In this document: positions 23,256-32,057 of the stretch, piece after piece | How the letters are laid out: each line of letters begins with the position of its first letter | Numbering within the stretch: position 1 is the stretch's first letter | Source: Enhygromyxa salina | GTDB taxonomy: Bacteria > Myxococcota_A > Polyangia > Nannocystales > Nannocystaceae | Direction: 5' to 3' | Length of the DNA: 53,655 nucleotides | NCBI RefSeq assembly: GCF_002994615.1 | Contig: NZ_PVNK01000156.1 | Span: 1 to 53,655 of the forward strand | Made by a program: the position numbers and the translations under genes | Notes under the pieces: generated by a model | What the model was told of the DNA's origin: nothing | Database searches by the model: none | Seen by the model: only the letters and a program-made list of their open reading frames with translations

Positions 23256-23573
23256 TCACTGCATCATCATGAAGTCGACCATCGCGCTCAGCGGACGAAG
23301 CTGGAGCGCGTTGGTCAGGTAGCTGTTGGCTCCGAGCGCGGACGCGCGATCTCGATCAGCCTCAAAATGGTGGGCACCGAGCGCCAAAACGGAGGTGTCC
23401 GCGTGAACCGGATCACAGCGGATCTGGCGAAGCAGCCACGAGCCGTCACCGACGGTCGAGACCTGCGCATGCTGATCCGTCCTGAGCGCCTGCGCTCCGG
23501 GCGAGACCCCCGCGACCGAAACCGGCGCACAGCGGGCCTGACAGGCGATTGGAGCTGGAACCGGGCTGAGCAT
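23256..23573 (-). CDS. Degenerate receiver-like small protein (105 aa), possibly a relic
   Basis: The C-terminal 60 residues follow the second half of a response-regulator receiver: LLRQIRCDP, then SVLALGAHHFEADRDRA, then ALGANSYL. The strand-4 Thr/Ser is Gly (ALGAHH), the strand-5 Lys-Pro is Asn-Ala (SYLTNA), and no phospho-acceptor Asp region is recognisable in the first 45 residues. It therefore looks like a pseudo-receiver or a decayed fragment. ATG 23571-23573 sits directly after GGTGGAG, an unusually short spacing, so the start is uncertain. It is followed by the 104-residue gene. The receiver comparison is from recognition, not a search. Confidence 0.5.
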   Translation of the reverse strand: MLSPVPAPIACQARCAPVSVAGVSPGAQALRTDQHAQVSTVGDGSWLLRQIRCDPVHADTSVLALGAHHFEADRDRASALGANSYLTNALQLRPLSAMVDFMMMQ

Positions 23574-23965
23574 CTCCACCGTAGATGGAGTGTCGAAGCC
23601 GCACTCTATTGGGTCATGTAAATTACGTAATGAAATAGGATAAAAAAACCATGAGCTCCAGCGCGGCGCGCGGGACACTGTGCCCCAGACGCCCTGCTAG
23701 GCGCCTTCCAGCCCTCTCCTCCTGCCTCCCGCTGCCACTCCTGCCTCCCGCTGCCATGCAGTGCCAAACCTTCCACGAGTCACTGACGACTCAGCCGATC
23801 GATCCCGACGGTGCCACGACCTGCACCGAGGCCACCGTGGGTGGTTGGACACGGCAGGTCACGATGGTACTGGGCCTGGGCTCCAGCGGCGCCGCGGGCG
23901 CGGTTTCCGCGGATGGCCATGACACGTCGCGGGGGGTGTGGGACACTAGCCGCCCAGGCGTCGAC
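23574..23965. other. Intergenic region before the ECF sigma gene
   Basis: This 392-bp non-coding stretch lies between divergent genes. It contains an AT-rich island at about 23607-23650, notable in this genome, with the perfect palindrome ATTACGTAAT at 23622-23631, an operator-like site. A 19-bp direct repeat (TCCTGCCTCCCGCTGCCA plus one base, twice) follows at 23719-23756. The island is a likely promoter zone for one or both flanking units. The rest shows nothing recognisable, unless the sigma gene starts at the ATG at 23651. Confidence 0.55.
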
Positions 23966-24610
23966 ATGAGCTCACGCCCATTTCCGGTCGAAACAACGAC
24001 GGGACCGGATGACCCGCCGGCCTCATCAGAAGTGATCGAGACACCGAGTGACAACGTACTCGCCGATGCCCTGCGGGCCGGCGACGGCATGGCGGTCGCG
24101 CGGCTGTTCGATCTGTATGGGCGTCACGTCGAGCGTGTCCTGATCCGCACGGTCGGGCGCGACGGCGAGATGGAAGACATGGTCCAGGACGTGTTCCTCG
24201 GCGCGTACCGAAGCGGCCACAACTACCAAGGCAACGACGCCCAGCTCAAGGCCTGGATCAGCCGCATCGCGGTGTTCACAGCCCGCGGCTACCTGCGCAA
24301 GCGCAAGCGTCGTTGGTGGCTGCGGTCCGCCGACCCCGGCCAGATGCCGGAGCAGAACTCCAAAGAGCCGAGCCCACACACCTCGGAGGTCCTGCGCCGC
24401 ACTCACCTTGCGCTCGACCAGATGGACGCAGACCTCCGCATCCCGTTCGCCCTGCGGGAGCTCGAGTCGATGGAGCTGGCCGAGATCGCCCAGGCCTGCG
24501 AGTGCTCGGTGTCGACGGTCAAGCGTCGGCTCGCGCGCGCCCGCAAGGCCTTCGATCGGCTCGCGAAGAAAGATCCAATCCTGAGCGATTGGCTGGGGGA
24601 CCAAAACTAA
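23966..24610 (+). CDS. ECF-type RNA polymerase sigma factor
   Basis: This 214-residue sigma-70-family protein has region 2 at about 40-110 (DMVQDVFLGAYR at 71-82) and region 4 at about 145-200, with the helix-turn-helix LAEIAQACECSVSTVKRRLARAR. There is no region 3, as expected for the ECF group. Start ATG 23966-23968 gives a normal length. An in-frame ATG at 23651, preceded by AGGA, would add 105 residues unlike any sigma N-terminus, so it is not preferred but not excluded. The stop overlaps the start of the FecR-like gene (TAATG). It probably directs transcription of its own operon, held by the FecR-like protein. Confidence 0.9.
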   Translation: MSSRPFPVETTTGPDDPPASSEVIETPSDNVLADALRAGDGMAVARLFDLYGRHVERVLIRTVGRDGEMEDMVQDVFLGAYRSGHNYQGNDAQLKAWISRIAVFTARGYLRKRKRRWWLRSADPGQMPEQNSKEPSPHTSEVLRRTHLALDQMDADLRIPFALRELESMELAEIAQACECSVSTVKRRLARARKAFDRLAKKDPILSDWLGDQN

Positions 24611-25935
24611 TGGCCAACGCGAATCATAATTCGAGTTTGCGATTGCTGGACGCTGTCCGTGAAGAGCAAGTCCAGGCCCTGCGCCTCGACGACGCCAACG
24701 AGCACGCCCGCGCTCGCGCCCGGCTCCTCCAGGCCATCGATCAGATCGATCGGGGCGGCCGGGCCGACCGGGTCGGCGCCGAGGGGCGAGCGGCCCAGCC
24801 CGCCAAGCCCTCACGCGCCGGCTGGCGCTGGGGCCTCGGCGCCGTGGCTGCGGCCGCGTGCGCGCTCGCTGTCGTGTTCGCGTGGCCGAGCGAGCGTCCG
24901 CTCGAGTTCCAGGTCGACGGGGTCGAGCTCGCCGCCAATCAACAAACCCAGGTGATCCACGCGGGCGCGCGCAGCCGCGCGCTGGCCTTCTCCGACAGCA
25001 CGACGATCGAGCTTTCGCCGGGCGGGCGCATGTACATCGACGAGCTGCGCAGCCACGGCGCGAGCGTGGTGCTCGAGACCGGCGAGATCGCCCTCGCGGT
25101 TCACCACGAAGACGACACCAGCTGGCAGGTCGCCGCGGGTCCGTGGACGGTCCACGTGACCGGCACCCGCTTCAGCGTCGCGTGGGAGCCGAGCGCCCAG
25201 AGCTTCCGCGTCGCGGTTGTCGAGGGCTCGGTCCGCGTCGAGGGTCCCGAAGGCGAGACCGCGGATCTCCGCGCTGGCGACACCCTGATCCGCGAGCGCG
25301 GCGAGGCCACGAGCGAGCCCGAGGACCTCGGGGCCGACGACACCAACCTCGGCCCGCGCCCGATCGACAGCGAGCCGGTCGCCGTCCGAACCGAGCCGCA
25401 GACCGGGACCGGCGACGGCGCGGCCGCGAGCGAGACCGAGACCAAGCCCAAGCAAGCGGCGCCAAAGCCCCCGCGCTGGGACGAGTACTTCGCCAACAGC
25501 GAGTACGCCAAAGCCTGGGACGCGCTCGCCGAGCTCCCCGGCGGCATCGAGGGCGAGGCCGAGCAGGCGAGCGCCGACACGCTGCTCGACCTCGCCGACG
25601 TCGCCCACTACACCCGGCACAGCCACGACGCGCGCAAGCTGCTCGAGCAGCTCCGCGAGCGCTTCCCCGGCAGCGACGAAGCCGGCGAGGCCGCGTTCGC
25701 GCTCGGGCGCCTCGCCGCCAACGGTGGGTCGCAGGCCAAGGCCGCGACCTGGTTCGAGCTCTACCTCGACGAGCGCCCCCAAGGTTCGCTCGCCGGCGAC
25801 GCGCTCGCGCGGCTGATGGACAGCTACGACGCGCTCGGGCGCTCGGCCGACGCCAGCGCGACGGCCACGCGCTACCTCGACCGCTTCCCCAGCGGCCCCC
25901 ACGCCGGCAAGGCCCAGAAGATCGTCGCGCGGTGA
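24610..25935 (+). CDS. FecR-like transmembrane anti-sigma/sensor protein with TPR-like tail
   Basis: This 441-residue protein has a cytoplasmic N-terminus (1-70) that would contact the sigma factor and one membrane helix (about 72-92, WGLGAVAAAACALAVVFAW). A FecR domain follows at about 105-230 (VHVTGTRFSV, VAVVEGSVRVEG). An acidic linker leads to a helical-repeat region at about 300-440 that resembles TPR/Tol-Pal-system repeats. Start ATG 24610-24612 overlaps the sigma stop by one base, and its end overlaps the next gene as GTGA. In this family the periplasmic part senses a signal and controls the sigma factor. Confidence 0.87.
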   Translation: MANANHNSSLRLLDAVREEQVQALRLDDANEHARARARLLQAIDQIDRGGRADRVGAEGRAAQPAKPSRAGWRWGLGAVAAAACALAVVFAWPSERPLEFQVDGVELAANQQTQVIHAGARSRALAFSDSTTIELSPGGRMYIDELRSHGASVVLETGEIALAVHHEDDTSWQVAAGPWTVHVTGTRFSVAWEPSAQSFRVAVVEGSVRVEGPEGETADLRAGDTLIRERGEATSEPEDLGADDTNLGPRPIDSEPVAVRTEPQTGTGDGAAASETETKPKQAAPKPPRWDEYFANSEYAKAWDALAELPGGIEGEAEQASADTLLDLADVAHYTRHSHDARKLLEQLRERFPGSDEAGEAAFALGRLAANGGSQAKAATWFELYLDERPQGSLAGDALARLMDSYDALGRSADASATATRYLDRFPSGPHAGKAQKIVAR

Positions 25936-27017
25936 GACCAACGCGCCCGTCGAAGCCGCGCGCCCCTGCGATCGTCGTCGCGGGGGCGTTGGCGATCGCG
26001 CTGGTCGGCGTGGCCCCCGTGGCCTGGGCTGGACCGCCCGAACACCCCGACTCCGTCCCCGCGCGCGACGAGCTCGTGCTGACCCGGATCGTCCCGGCCG
26101 ACGACAGCGTCGCCGCTCGCTTGCGCGCCGAGCTCGGGGTCATTGGGCTCGAGACCGAGGACCTCGACATCTCAGCCGAGGCGCCGACCCTCGGCCCCGA
26201 GCTGCTCGATCGCCTCGCGCCAGCCGGTGCCAGCGCGGCGATCGAGATCGCCTTCGGGTCCGGTCATGTCGACGTCTGGGTCGCCGACGGCAGCACGGGC
26301 AAGACCCTCACGCGCCGCTTCGATCTCGACCAGGCCGAGCCGCGCACCCTCGCGATCGCGGCGGTCGAGCTGCTTCGGGCCTCGCGCCTGGAGTTCGCGC
26401 CCCCGCCAGCCGCCCAACACTCGACGGACGACTCCAGCGAGCAGGCGACCGAGCGCGAGCGACCGCCCGGCGACGAGGGCCCGAACCCGCCCGATCGAGC
26501 GATGCGCGGCTCGCTGAGCCTCGCGCCCATGATCGGCGGCAGCCCCGGCGGGCTCGGGCTCTCGACTCACACCGAGATCGCGGGTCGCTGGGCACCGCGC
26601 GAGCGCTTCGCCCTGCGGATCGCGCTGTGGGTTCCGACCCTCGGCAACCGCGTGGCCAACGAGCAAGGCGGTGCGCGCGTGTTCGTTGGCATGGCCTTCG
26701 TCGAGCCGCAGCTGCGCCTGCCCGGCGGCGCGCCCTGGTTTCACCCGGAGCTCGGCCTCGGCCTCGGCGCGGCCGTGACCGGCATCGTCGGCGAGGCGAG
26801 CGAGGGCCTGCGCAGCAACACCACCGCGCTCGGCAGCTTCGCGGCGCACACCCACGTCGGGCTCGGCTTCGAGATCGTTCCGCGGCTTTGGGTCCGGGCC
26901 GATGGCTACGTCGGCATCTTGCAGCCGCAACCTCGCGTGATCTTCATCGATGAGGTGGTCGCGCGGCTGGGCATGCCCTTCGCGTCTGGATCTCTCGGCG
27001 TCGAGATTTGGATCTGA
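25932..27017 (+). CDS. Exported protein, probable outer-membrane beta-barrel
   Basis: This 361-residue protein has an N-terminal signal peptide (hydrophobic AIVVAGALAIALVGVAPVAWA) and a periplasmic region up to about 170 with a Ser/Glu/Arg-rich linker. The C-terminal ~190 residues have alternating hydrophobic strands and end in GSLGVEIWI, consistent with a small outer-membrane barrel. Start GTG 25932-25934 overlaps the FecR-like stop. As the third gene of the sigma operon it may be the structural target or signal source of the system (inference). I cannot name the family. Confidence 0.75.
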   Translation: MRPTRPSKPRAPAIVVAGALAIALVGVAPVAWAGPPEHPDSVPARDELVLTRIVPADDSVAARLRAELGVIGLETEDLDISAEAPTLGPELLDRLAPAGASAAIEIAFGSGHVDVWVADGSTGKTLTRRFDLDQAEPRTLAIAAVELLRASRLEFAPPPAAQHSTDDSSEQATERERPPGDEGPNPPDRAMRGSLSLAPMIGGSPGGLGLSTHTEIAGRWAPRERFALRIALWVPTLGNRVANEQGGARVFVGMAFVEPQLRLPGGAPWFHPELGLGLGAAVTGIVGEASEGLRSNTTALGSFAAHTHVGLGFEIVPRLWVRADGYVGILQPQPRVIFIDEVVARLGMPFASGSLGVEIWI

Positions 27018-27208
27018 GCGCGGTTAACTGTCGAGGGCGTAGTCAGGCATACAACCAAAACGTGCTATCGGGCTAACCTGCTCCGTCTGTGCTTTATACC
27101 GCCGCAAAAACAGCGGATCAAAGTAGTTTTGCGACCTGTCACGCGGTGGTCTATCGATCTTATACTCGTAAAGTGAATTGCGGCACCAGGTCGCAATTAA
27201 CCTGCTCG

Positions 27209-28918
27209 ATGAACGCCCCCCTCGCACGTGGCTCGCTGCTGCTGACCTCGCTCTTGGGCCTCGGGGCGGGCTGCACCGTCGACGGCTACGCGATCCTCGA
27301 AGGCGACGTGAGTGAGGACACGGGTGAGAGCTCGACCACGGGCGCAGACACGGACCCGGGCGAAGACGAGAGCGACGAGGGCTCGAACCCGGGCGGGCTG
27401 CTCGACCTGCCCGAGGACGAGCTCCCGATGCAAGCGGGGGTCTGCATCGTCGCGCCCGATCAGGTCGACGGCGCGCTGCCGTGTGAGCTCGAGCCCCCGA
27501 GCGAAGTGATCGCGCCGGTCACCGCGTGGACCTGGACCGGGCCCGGTGGTGAAGACAGCGTGCTCGTGACCCCCCTCGTCGCCAACCTCGACGACGACAA
27601 CGACGACGGCTTCGTCGACCTCTGCGACCACCCCGACATCGTCGTCGCCGCGGTCGATCTTCCCCCGGGCAAGACCGACGTCTGGCCCGCGGGTCACCTC
27701 CACGTGATCGACGGGGCGTCCGGCGCGACCTCGAGGGTCATCCCCACGCCGATCGACGCCGCCGTGAACCCTGCACTCGGTGACCTCGACGGTGACGGTG
27801 TCCCCGAGATCGTCGCGCTCCAGGCTCAGGGACCCAACAGCCCCCACAACATCTCCGAGCGCCGCCTGATGGCTTTTCGGGCCAACGGCGAGCTGCTGTG
27901 GGCCGGCCAGCACTGGTCCGCGTCGCGCGGCGGCGGGGCCCTCGCAATCGCCGATCTCGACAACGACGGCAGCCCCGAGATCCTCGCGCCCGAGTACGTC
28001 GCGTCCGCCAGCGGCGAGCTGTTGTGGGCCCCCAGCAACCCCGCGCGGGCCTACTCGATGCCGATCGCCGTCGACCTCGATCTCGACGGCGACCTCGAGG
28101 TCATGTTCGGCGGCACGGCCTACGAGCACGACGGGGTCAAATTGTTCGACACGCCGACGGTCCCCCAAGATCGCGGCAGCGTCGCGGTCGCCAATTTCGA
28201 CGACGACGAGTTCCCCGAATTTTATGTCCAGTACGGCGGCGACCATGCGATCTTCGAGCACGACGGCGCCTTCAAGACCCTGTGCCCGACCGGGACCGCC
28301 GAGATCGCCGGCGCGGGCGGCTACCCCGTCGCCATCCACGACCTCGACGGCGACGACCAGGCCGAGCTGCTGTTCGGCTACGAAGACAGGTTCTACGTGC
28401 TCACGGTCGAGGCCGACAGCTGCTTCGTCAAGTGGTCAAAGAAGACCGACGCGCTCAACGGCCTGTCGAGCGGCACCTTGTTCGACCTGCTCGGCGACGG
28501 CCACGCGGAGGCCATCTACGCCGACCGCTCCCACATCAGGCTGTATTCGTCGACCGGTGAGCTGTTGTTCCAGGCCGACCACAGCGCGCGCGAGAGCATC
28601 GCCAACCCCATCATCGCCGACGTCGACGGCGACGGCGCCGCCGAGATCCTGGTCGTGTCGAGCGAGCCCGTCGCCGGCGACGATCCAATCGACGCGAACC
28701 CAACTTTGGTCCTGCTGGAGAACGCCGACGACCGCTTCGTACCGACCCGTCGGATCTGGAATCAGCACACCTATCACCAGAGCAACGTTACCGAGGACGG
28801 ACGCATACCCGCGTTCGAGACGCCACACTGGAAGTCCGACAATGGCTTCCGCGCCAACCGCCGCGCCTACCCGAGCGATCAATGCATCCCCACGCCGCTC
28901 GAGTCGAGCGGACCGTGA
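27209..28918 (+). CDS. FG-GAP/VCBS-repeat lipoprotein, paralogue 1
   Basis: This 569-residue lipoprotein has lipobox LGAGC (Cys22) and an acidic Ser/Thr linker. At least seven FG-GAP-type repeats follow, with calcium-binding loops: ANLDDDNDDGFVD, GDLDGDGVPE, ADLDNDGSPE, VDLDLDGDLE, ANFDDDEFPE, HDLDGDDQAE and ADVDGDGAAE. They should form a beta-propeller, as in integrin-like surface proteins. The end carries RRIWNQHTYHQSN, shared with the next gene. Start ATG 27209-27211 gives a proper signal peptide. The 191-bp gap upstream is locally AT-rich with a TATACT, a possible -10 box. Surface adhesion or ligand binding is inferred. Confidence 0.85.
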   Translation: MNAPLARGSLLLTSLLGLGAGCTVDGYAILEGDVSEDTGESSTTGADTDPGEDESDEGSNPGGLLDLPEDELPMQAGVCIVAPDQVDGALPCELEPPSEVIAPVTAWTWTGPGGEDSVLVTPLVANLDDDNDDGFVDLCDHPDIVVAAVDLPPGKTDVWPAGHLHVIDGASGATSRVIPTPIDAAVNPALGDLDGDGVPEIVALQAQGPNSPHNISERRLMAFRANGELLWAGQHWSASRGGGALAIADLDNDGSPEILAPEYVASASGELLWAPSNPARAYSMPIAVDLDLDGDLEVMFGGTAYEHDGVKLFDTPTVPQDRGSVAVANFDDDEFPEFYVQYGGDHAIFEHDGAFKTLCPTGTAEIAGAGGYPVAIHDLDGDDQAELLFGYEDRFYVLTVEADSCFVKWSKKTDALNGLSSGTLFDLLGDGHAEAIYADRSHIRLYSSTGELLFQADHSARESIANPIIADVDGDGAAEILVVSSEPVAGDDPIDANPTLVLLENADDRFVPTRRIWNQHTYHQSNVTEDGRIPAFETPHWKSDNGFRANRRAYPSDQCIPTPLESSGP

Positions 28919-28964
28919 TCCTGGCAAGATCCATGACGACCCCGTCGGGAAGTGGCCAATTGTA

Positions 28965-29010
28965 CCCCACTATCCCACTGTCCCACTATCCCACTGTCCC
29001 ACTATCACTG
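28965..29010. repeat. Short tandem repeat (TATCCCAC/TGTCCCAC alternation)
   Basis: A 16-bp unit made of TATCCCAC and TGTCCCAC recurs about two and a half times in the 171-bp gap between the two FG-GAP genes. It is simple-sequence DNA with no coding frame. Confidence 0.85.
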
Positions 29011-29089
29011 TCCGTGAATTAATCGCGACCGAGGTCGAGCTCGAGCCGTCGCGTGCGGGCCCGTTGAGCGCTATCATTCAAAGCTGCTG

Positions 29090-30796
29090 ATGTCTGGCCC
29101 TCGAACCGCGTCGTCGCTGATCGCCATCATCGGCTGCGCGTGGGTGAGCGGCATCGCGGGCTGCACCGTCGACGGCGTCGCGATCTTGCCGGGCCAGGCA
29201 GAGGGCGCCGAGAGCGAGACCGAGGGCAGCGGCGGCGAGGGCACGGGCATCAGCAACGACGACACCGCAGACAGCGGCGACTCGGCTGGCGACGGCGCAG
29301 CTCCCGATCTCCCCGAAGGTGGCACCGAGTCCCACGAAGCGTGCGGGCTCGTCGACGCCGGCATCGACGCCCCGCTCCCCTGTGACCTGCCCCCGGTCAG
29401 CCTCAGCTTGGATCCCGTCATCACCTGGACCTGGACCGGGCCCAACGGCGAAGACAGCGTCATCGCCACGCCCCTGGTCGCCAACCTCGACGACGACGAC
29501 GGCAACGGCGTCACCGACCTGTGTGACAAGCCCGAGCTCGTGGTCCTCGCCGTCGACCTGCCCGCCAACAAAATTGACCCGCTCCCCGCCGGCCACCTCT
29601 ACGTGCTCGACACCGCGACCGGCGAGACCGAATTCGTGATCGATCACCCCCTCGACGCCACCGCCACGCCCGCGCTCGCCGACCTCGACGGCGACGGCGT
29701 CGTCGAGCTGCTCGCGTTCGAGCGCAGCGAAGAGGTGCTCGGACAGCCCGGCGAGCGCCGCGTGGTCGCGTTCGAGGCCGACGGCTCGCTGCTGTGGACC
29801 AGCGAGACCTGGGTCTGGTCCGAGGGCGGCGGCGGCCTCGCGATCGCCGACCTCGACGCCGACGGCAGCCCCGAGCTCCTCGCCCCGGAGCACGTGCTCC
29901 ACGCCGACGGCACCTTGTGGTGGGCGCCCCAAGACCCGCCGATGTCGGACTCGCTGCCCGCCGCCGCCGACCTCGACCTCGACGGCACGCTCGAGGTCTT
30001 GTTTGGCCGCAGCGTCTACGCGGCCGACGGCACCGAGCTGTTCGAGCTCGCGGTCCCGGGCAACAAGAACACGGGCGTCGTCGCGGTCGCCAATTTCGAC
30101 GACGACGAGTACCCCGAGATCTACATCCAGAGCTTCACCCATCGGGTGTTCGAGCACGACGGTGAGCCCAAGGCCAACTGTGGTGTCGGCGGCGGCAACA
30201 AGGGCTTGCCCGTCGCGATCGCCGACACCAACGGCGACGGTCGAGCCGAGGTCCTCACCAAGCAAGGCCCCTGGTACCGAGCCAAGACCCTCGACGGCAA
30301 CTCCTGTCAGACCCTGTGGTCGGTCAAGATCGCCGACGCGCCCGCGTCCGCGGGCACGGCCTTCGACTTCCTCGCCGACGGCGGCGCCGAGGCGATCTAC
30401 GCCGACCGCGAGTGGGTGCGGATCTTTGACAGTCAAGGCTTCGCCCTCGCCGAGTTCGAGCGTGACGCACGACCCTCGATGGCCAACCCGATCGTCGCCG
30501 ACGCCGACAACGACGGCGCCGCCGAGCTGATCATCGCCGCCAGCGAACCCGAGGACGGCGACGACGATCTCGGCGCCCGCGTGAGCATCATCTACGTCGA
30601 GAACGCCGACGATCGCTTCGCCCCGACCCGACGGATCTGGAACCAGCACGCCTACCACGCGACCAACATCCGCGAAGACGCCACGGTCCCGGCCGAGCAG
30701 TCGCCTCACTGGCAGCAAGCACAGAGCAACAGCTTCCGGACCAACACCGCGCCGAGCTTCTCCGGTTCGCTGTGCCAGCCGCCCGCTTTCGATTGA
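29090..30796 (+). CDS. FG-GAP/VCBS-repeat lipoprotein, paralogue 2
   Basis: This 568-residue lipoprotein has lipobox GIAGC (Cys25) and an acidic Gly/Ser linker. FG-GAP repeats follow (ANLDDDDGNGVTD, ADLDGDGVVE, ADLDADGSPE, ADLDLDGTLE, ANFDDDEYPE, ADTNGDGRAE, ADADNDGAAE). Order, spacing and the closing RRIWNQHAYHATN match the gene just upstream, so the pair arose by tandem duplication and then diverged. It should be a surface-anchored beta-propeller. Start ATG 29090-29092 has only weak ribosome-binding context. Confidence 0.85.
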   Translation: MSGPRTASSLIAIIGCAWVSGIAGCTVDGVAILPGQAEGAESETEGSGGEGTGISNDDTADSGDSAGDGAAPDLPEGGTESHEACGLVDAGIDAPLPCDLPPVSLSLDPVITWTWTGPNGEDSVIATPLVANLDDDDGNGVTDLCDKPELVVLAVDLPANKIDPLPAGHLYVLDTATGETEFVIDHPLDATATPALADLDGDGVVELLAFERSEEVLGQPGERRVVAFEADGSLLWTSETWVWSEGGGGLAIADLDADGSPELLAPEHVLHADGTLWWAPQDPPMSDSLPAAADLDLDGTLEVLFGRSVYAADGTELFELAVPGNKNTGVVAVANFDDDEYPEIYIQSFTHRVFEHDGEPKANCGVGGGNKGLPVAIADTNGDGRAEVLTKQGPWYRAKTLDGNSCQTLWSVKIADAPASAGTAFDFLADGGAEAIYADREWVRIFDSQGFALAEFERDARPSMANPIVADADNDGAAELIIAASEPEDGDDDLGARVSIIYVENADDRFAPTRRIWNQHAYHATNIREDATVPAEQSPHWQQAQSNSFRTNTAPSFSGSLCQPPAFD

Positions 30797-30885
30797 GCCC
30801 GCTCGCGTAACGAGGACCGCGAGCCGATGGTGCGAAGCCTCGTGCACATCCGCGCGCAACCACTGCCGGCCCCCGAGCGAAGAAC

Positions 30886-30952
30886 GAGCGAAGGGCCGCG
30901 CAGCGACCGTGCGTGGCAGAGTGCACAAAGGCTGCAGGGGGCATATAACTTC
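30886..30952 (+). repeat. Dispersed intergenic repeat, diverged copy
   Basis: GAGCGAAGG...GCGCAGCGACCG...TGCGTGGCAGAGT...GGGGGC follows the same order as the element end at 38311-38380 and the inverse of 37573-37659. It lies just upstream of the FabH-like gene. Next to it is CATATAAC, which could serve as a -10 box. Confidence 0.6.
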
Positions 30953-30974
30953 GGTCCCCCCAACGGACGCTTTC

Positions 30975-32009
30975 GTGACTAACGCCTACATCTCGGGAAC
31001 CGGGTTTTACGTGCCGCCGCGCGTCGTGACCAACGACGACCTCGTGCGCGAGTACAACATGGAGACGAGCGACGAGTGGATCCAGCAGCGCACGGGCATC
31101 CGCGAGCGTCGCTTCGCCGCCGACGGGGTCGGGTCCGCCGACCTCGGCGTCGAGGCCAGCAAGATGGCACTCGAGGCCGCTGGCGTCGACCCATGGGACC
31201 TCGACATGATCGTGTTTGCGACGCTCTCGCCGGAGCACTGCTTCCCCGGCTCGGGCGTCTACATGCAGGAGAAGCTCGGCCTGTGCGCCGGGCCCAAGCT
31301 CGCCTACGTGCCCTGCCTCGACATCCGCAACCAGTGCTCGGGCTTCCTCTACGGGACCAAGGTCGCGAGCGCGCTGATCCAGTCGGGTCAGTGTCGGCGC
31401 GTGCTGCTGGTCGGGGCCGAGACCCACTCCCACGCCCTCGACCTCTCGACCCGCGGTCGGACCGTAGCCTCGCTCTTTGGTGACGGCGCCGGGGCGGCCG
31501 TGTTCGAGGCCACCGATGAGGACAAGGGCGTGCGCGGGGTCTGGCTCGGCGCCGACGGCTCCAACGCCGACGTGCTCGCCCAGCACATCTGGGACATCCG
31601 CAAGTCCCCCTTCGTCGAGCTCGACGACGAGGGCTACGGCCACGTCCCCCCCCTGACTCTGTTCGCCCAGATGGACGGCAAGACCGTGTTCAAGCACGCC
31701 GTCACCAAGCTCGCGGGCGCGCTGATGCAGGCCCTCGGCGAGACCAAGACCGAGATCGAGGACATCGATCTCTTCGTGCTCCACCAGGCCAACAAGCGCA
31801 TCAACGAGTACGTCGCCAACAAGCTGCTGAAGGTGCCCGAGCACAAGGTCGTGCACAACATCGAGCGCTACGGCAACACCACCGCCGCGACGATCCCGAT
31901 CTTGCTGGCCGAGTCGGTCCGCGACGGAACCCTGAAGCCCGGCATGAAGATCGCCCTCGCGGCCTTCGGCTCGGGCTTCACCTGGGGCTCGGCGATCCTC
32001 GACTGGTGA
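30975..32009 (+). CDS. Beta-ketoacyl-ACP synthase III (FabH-like)
   Basis: This 344-residue thiolase-fold enzyme has all three catalytic residues: Cys121 in NQCSGFLYG, His270 in LHQANKRI and Asn301 in YGNTTAATIP. KAS III enzymes condense an acyl-CoA starter with malonyl-ACP; relatives make methyl ketones, olefin precursors or signals. No other fatty-acid genes are adjacent, so a specialised role is as likely as housekeeping. Start GTG 30975-30977 (VTNAYISGTGF) matches the family start. The frame continues upstream to 30909, but that part is repeat sequence. It could supply acyl chains to the FAAL locus, but nothing here shows that. Confidence 0.92.
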   Translation: MTNAYISGTGFYVPPRVVTNDDLVREYNMETSDEWIQQRTGIRERRFAADGVGSADLGVEASKMALEAAGVDPWDLDMIVFATLSPEHCFPGSGVYMQEKLGLCAGPKLAYVPCLDIRNQCSGFLYGTKVASALIQSGQCRRVLLVGAETHSHALDLSTRGRTVASLFGDGAGAAVFEATDEDKGVRGVWLGADGSNADVLAQHIWDIRKSPFVELDDEGYGHVPPLTLFAQMDGKTVFKHAVTKLAGALMQALGETKTEIEDIDLFVLHQANKRINEYVANKLLKVPEHKVVHNIERYGNTTAATIPILLAESVRDGTLKPGMKIALAAFGSGFTWGSAILDW

Positions 32010-32054
32010 GGGACTGGTGAGGGACTGGTGAGGCACCGGTGAGGCACCGGTGAG
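32001..32054. repeat. Tandem 12-bp-class repeat at the ketoacyl synthase stop
   Basis: GACTGGTGAGG-type units (GGACTGGTGAGG, then GGCACCGGTGAG) repeat about five times, starting in the last codons (GAC TGG TGA) of the ketoacyl synthase gene. The repeated unit therefore carries its stop codon. It ends at the convergent glycosylase gene. Confidence 0.85.
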
Positions 32055-32057
32055 GCC

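Noticed and set aside
23651..23965. 105-residue N-terminal extension of the ECF sigma factor from ATG 23651
   Set aside because: There is an AGGA upstream, but the sequence is low-complexity, contains a 19-bp direct repeat and matches no sigma N-terminus. Kept only as an alternative start.
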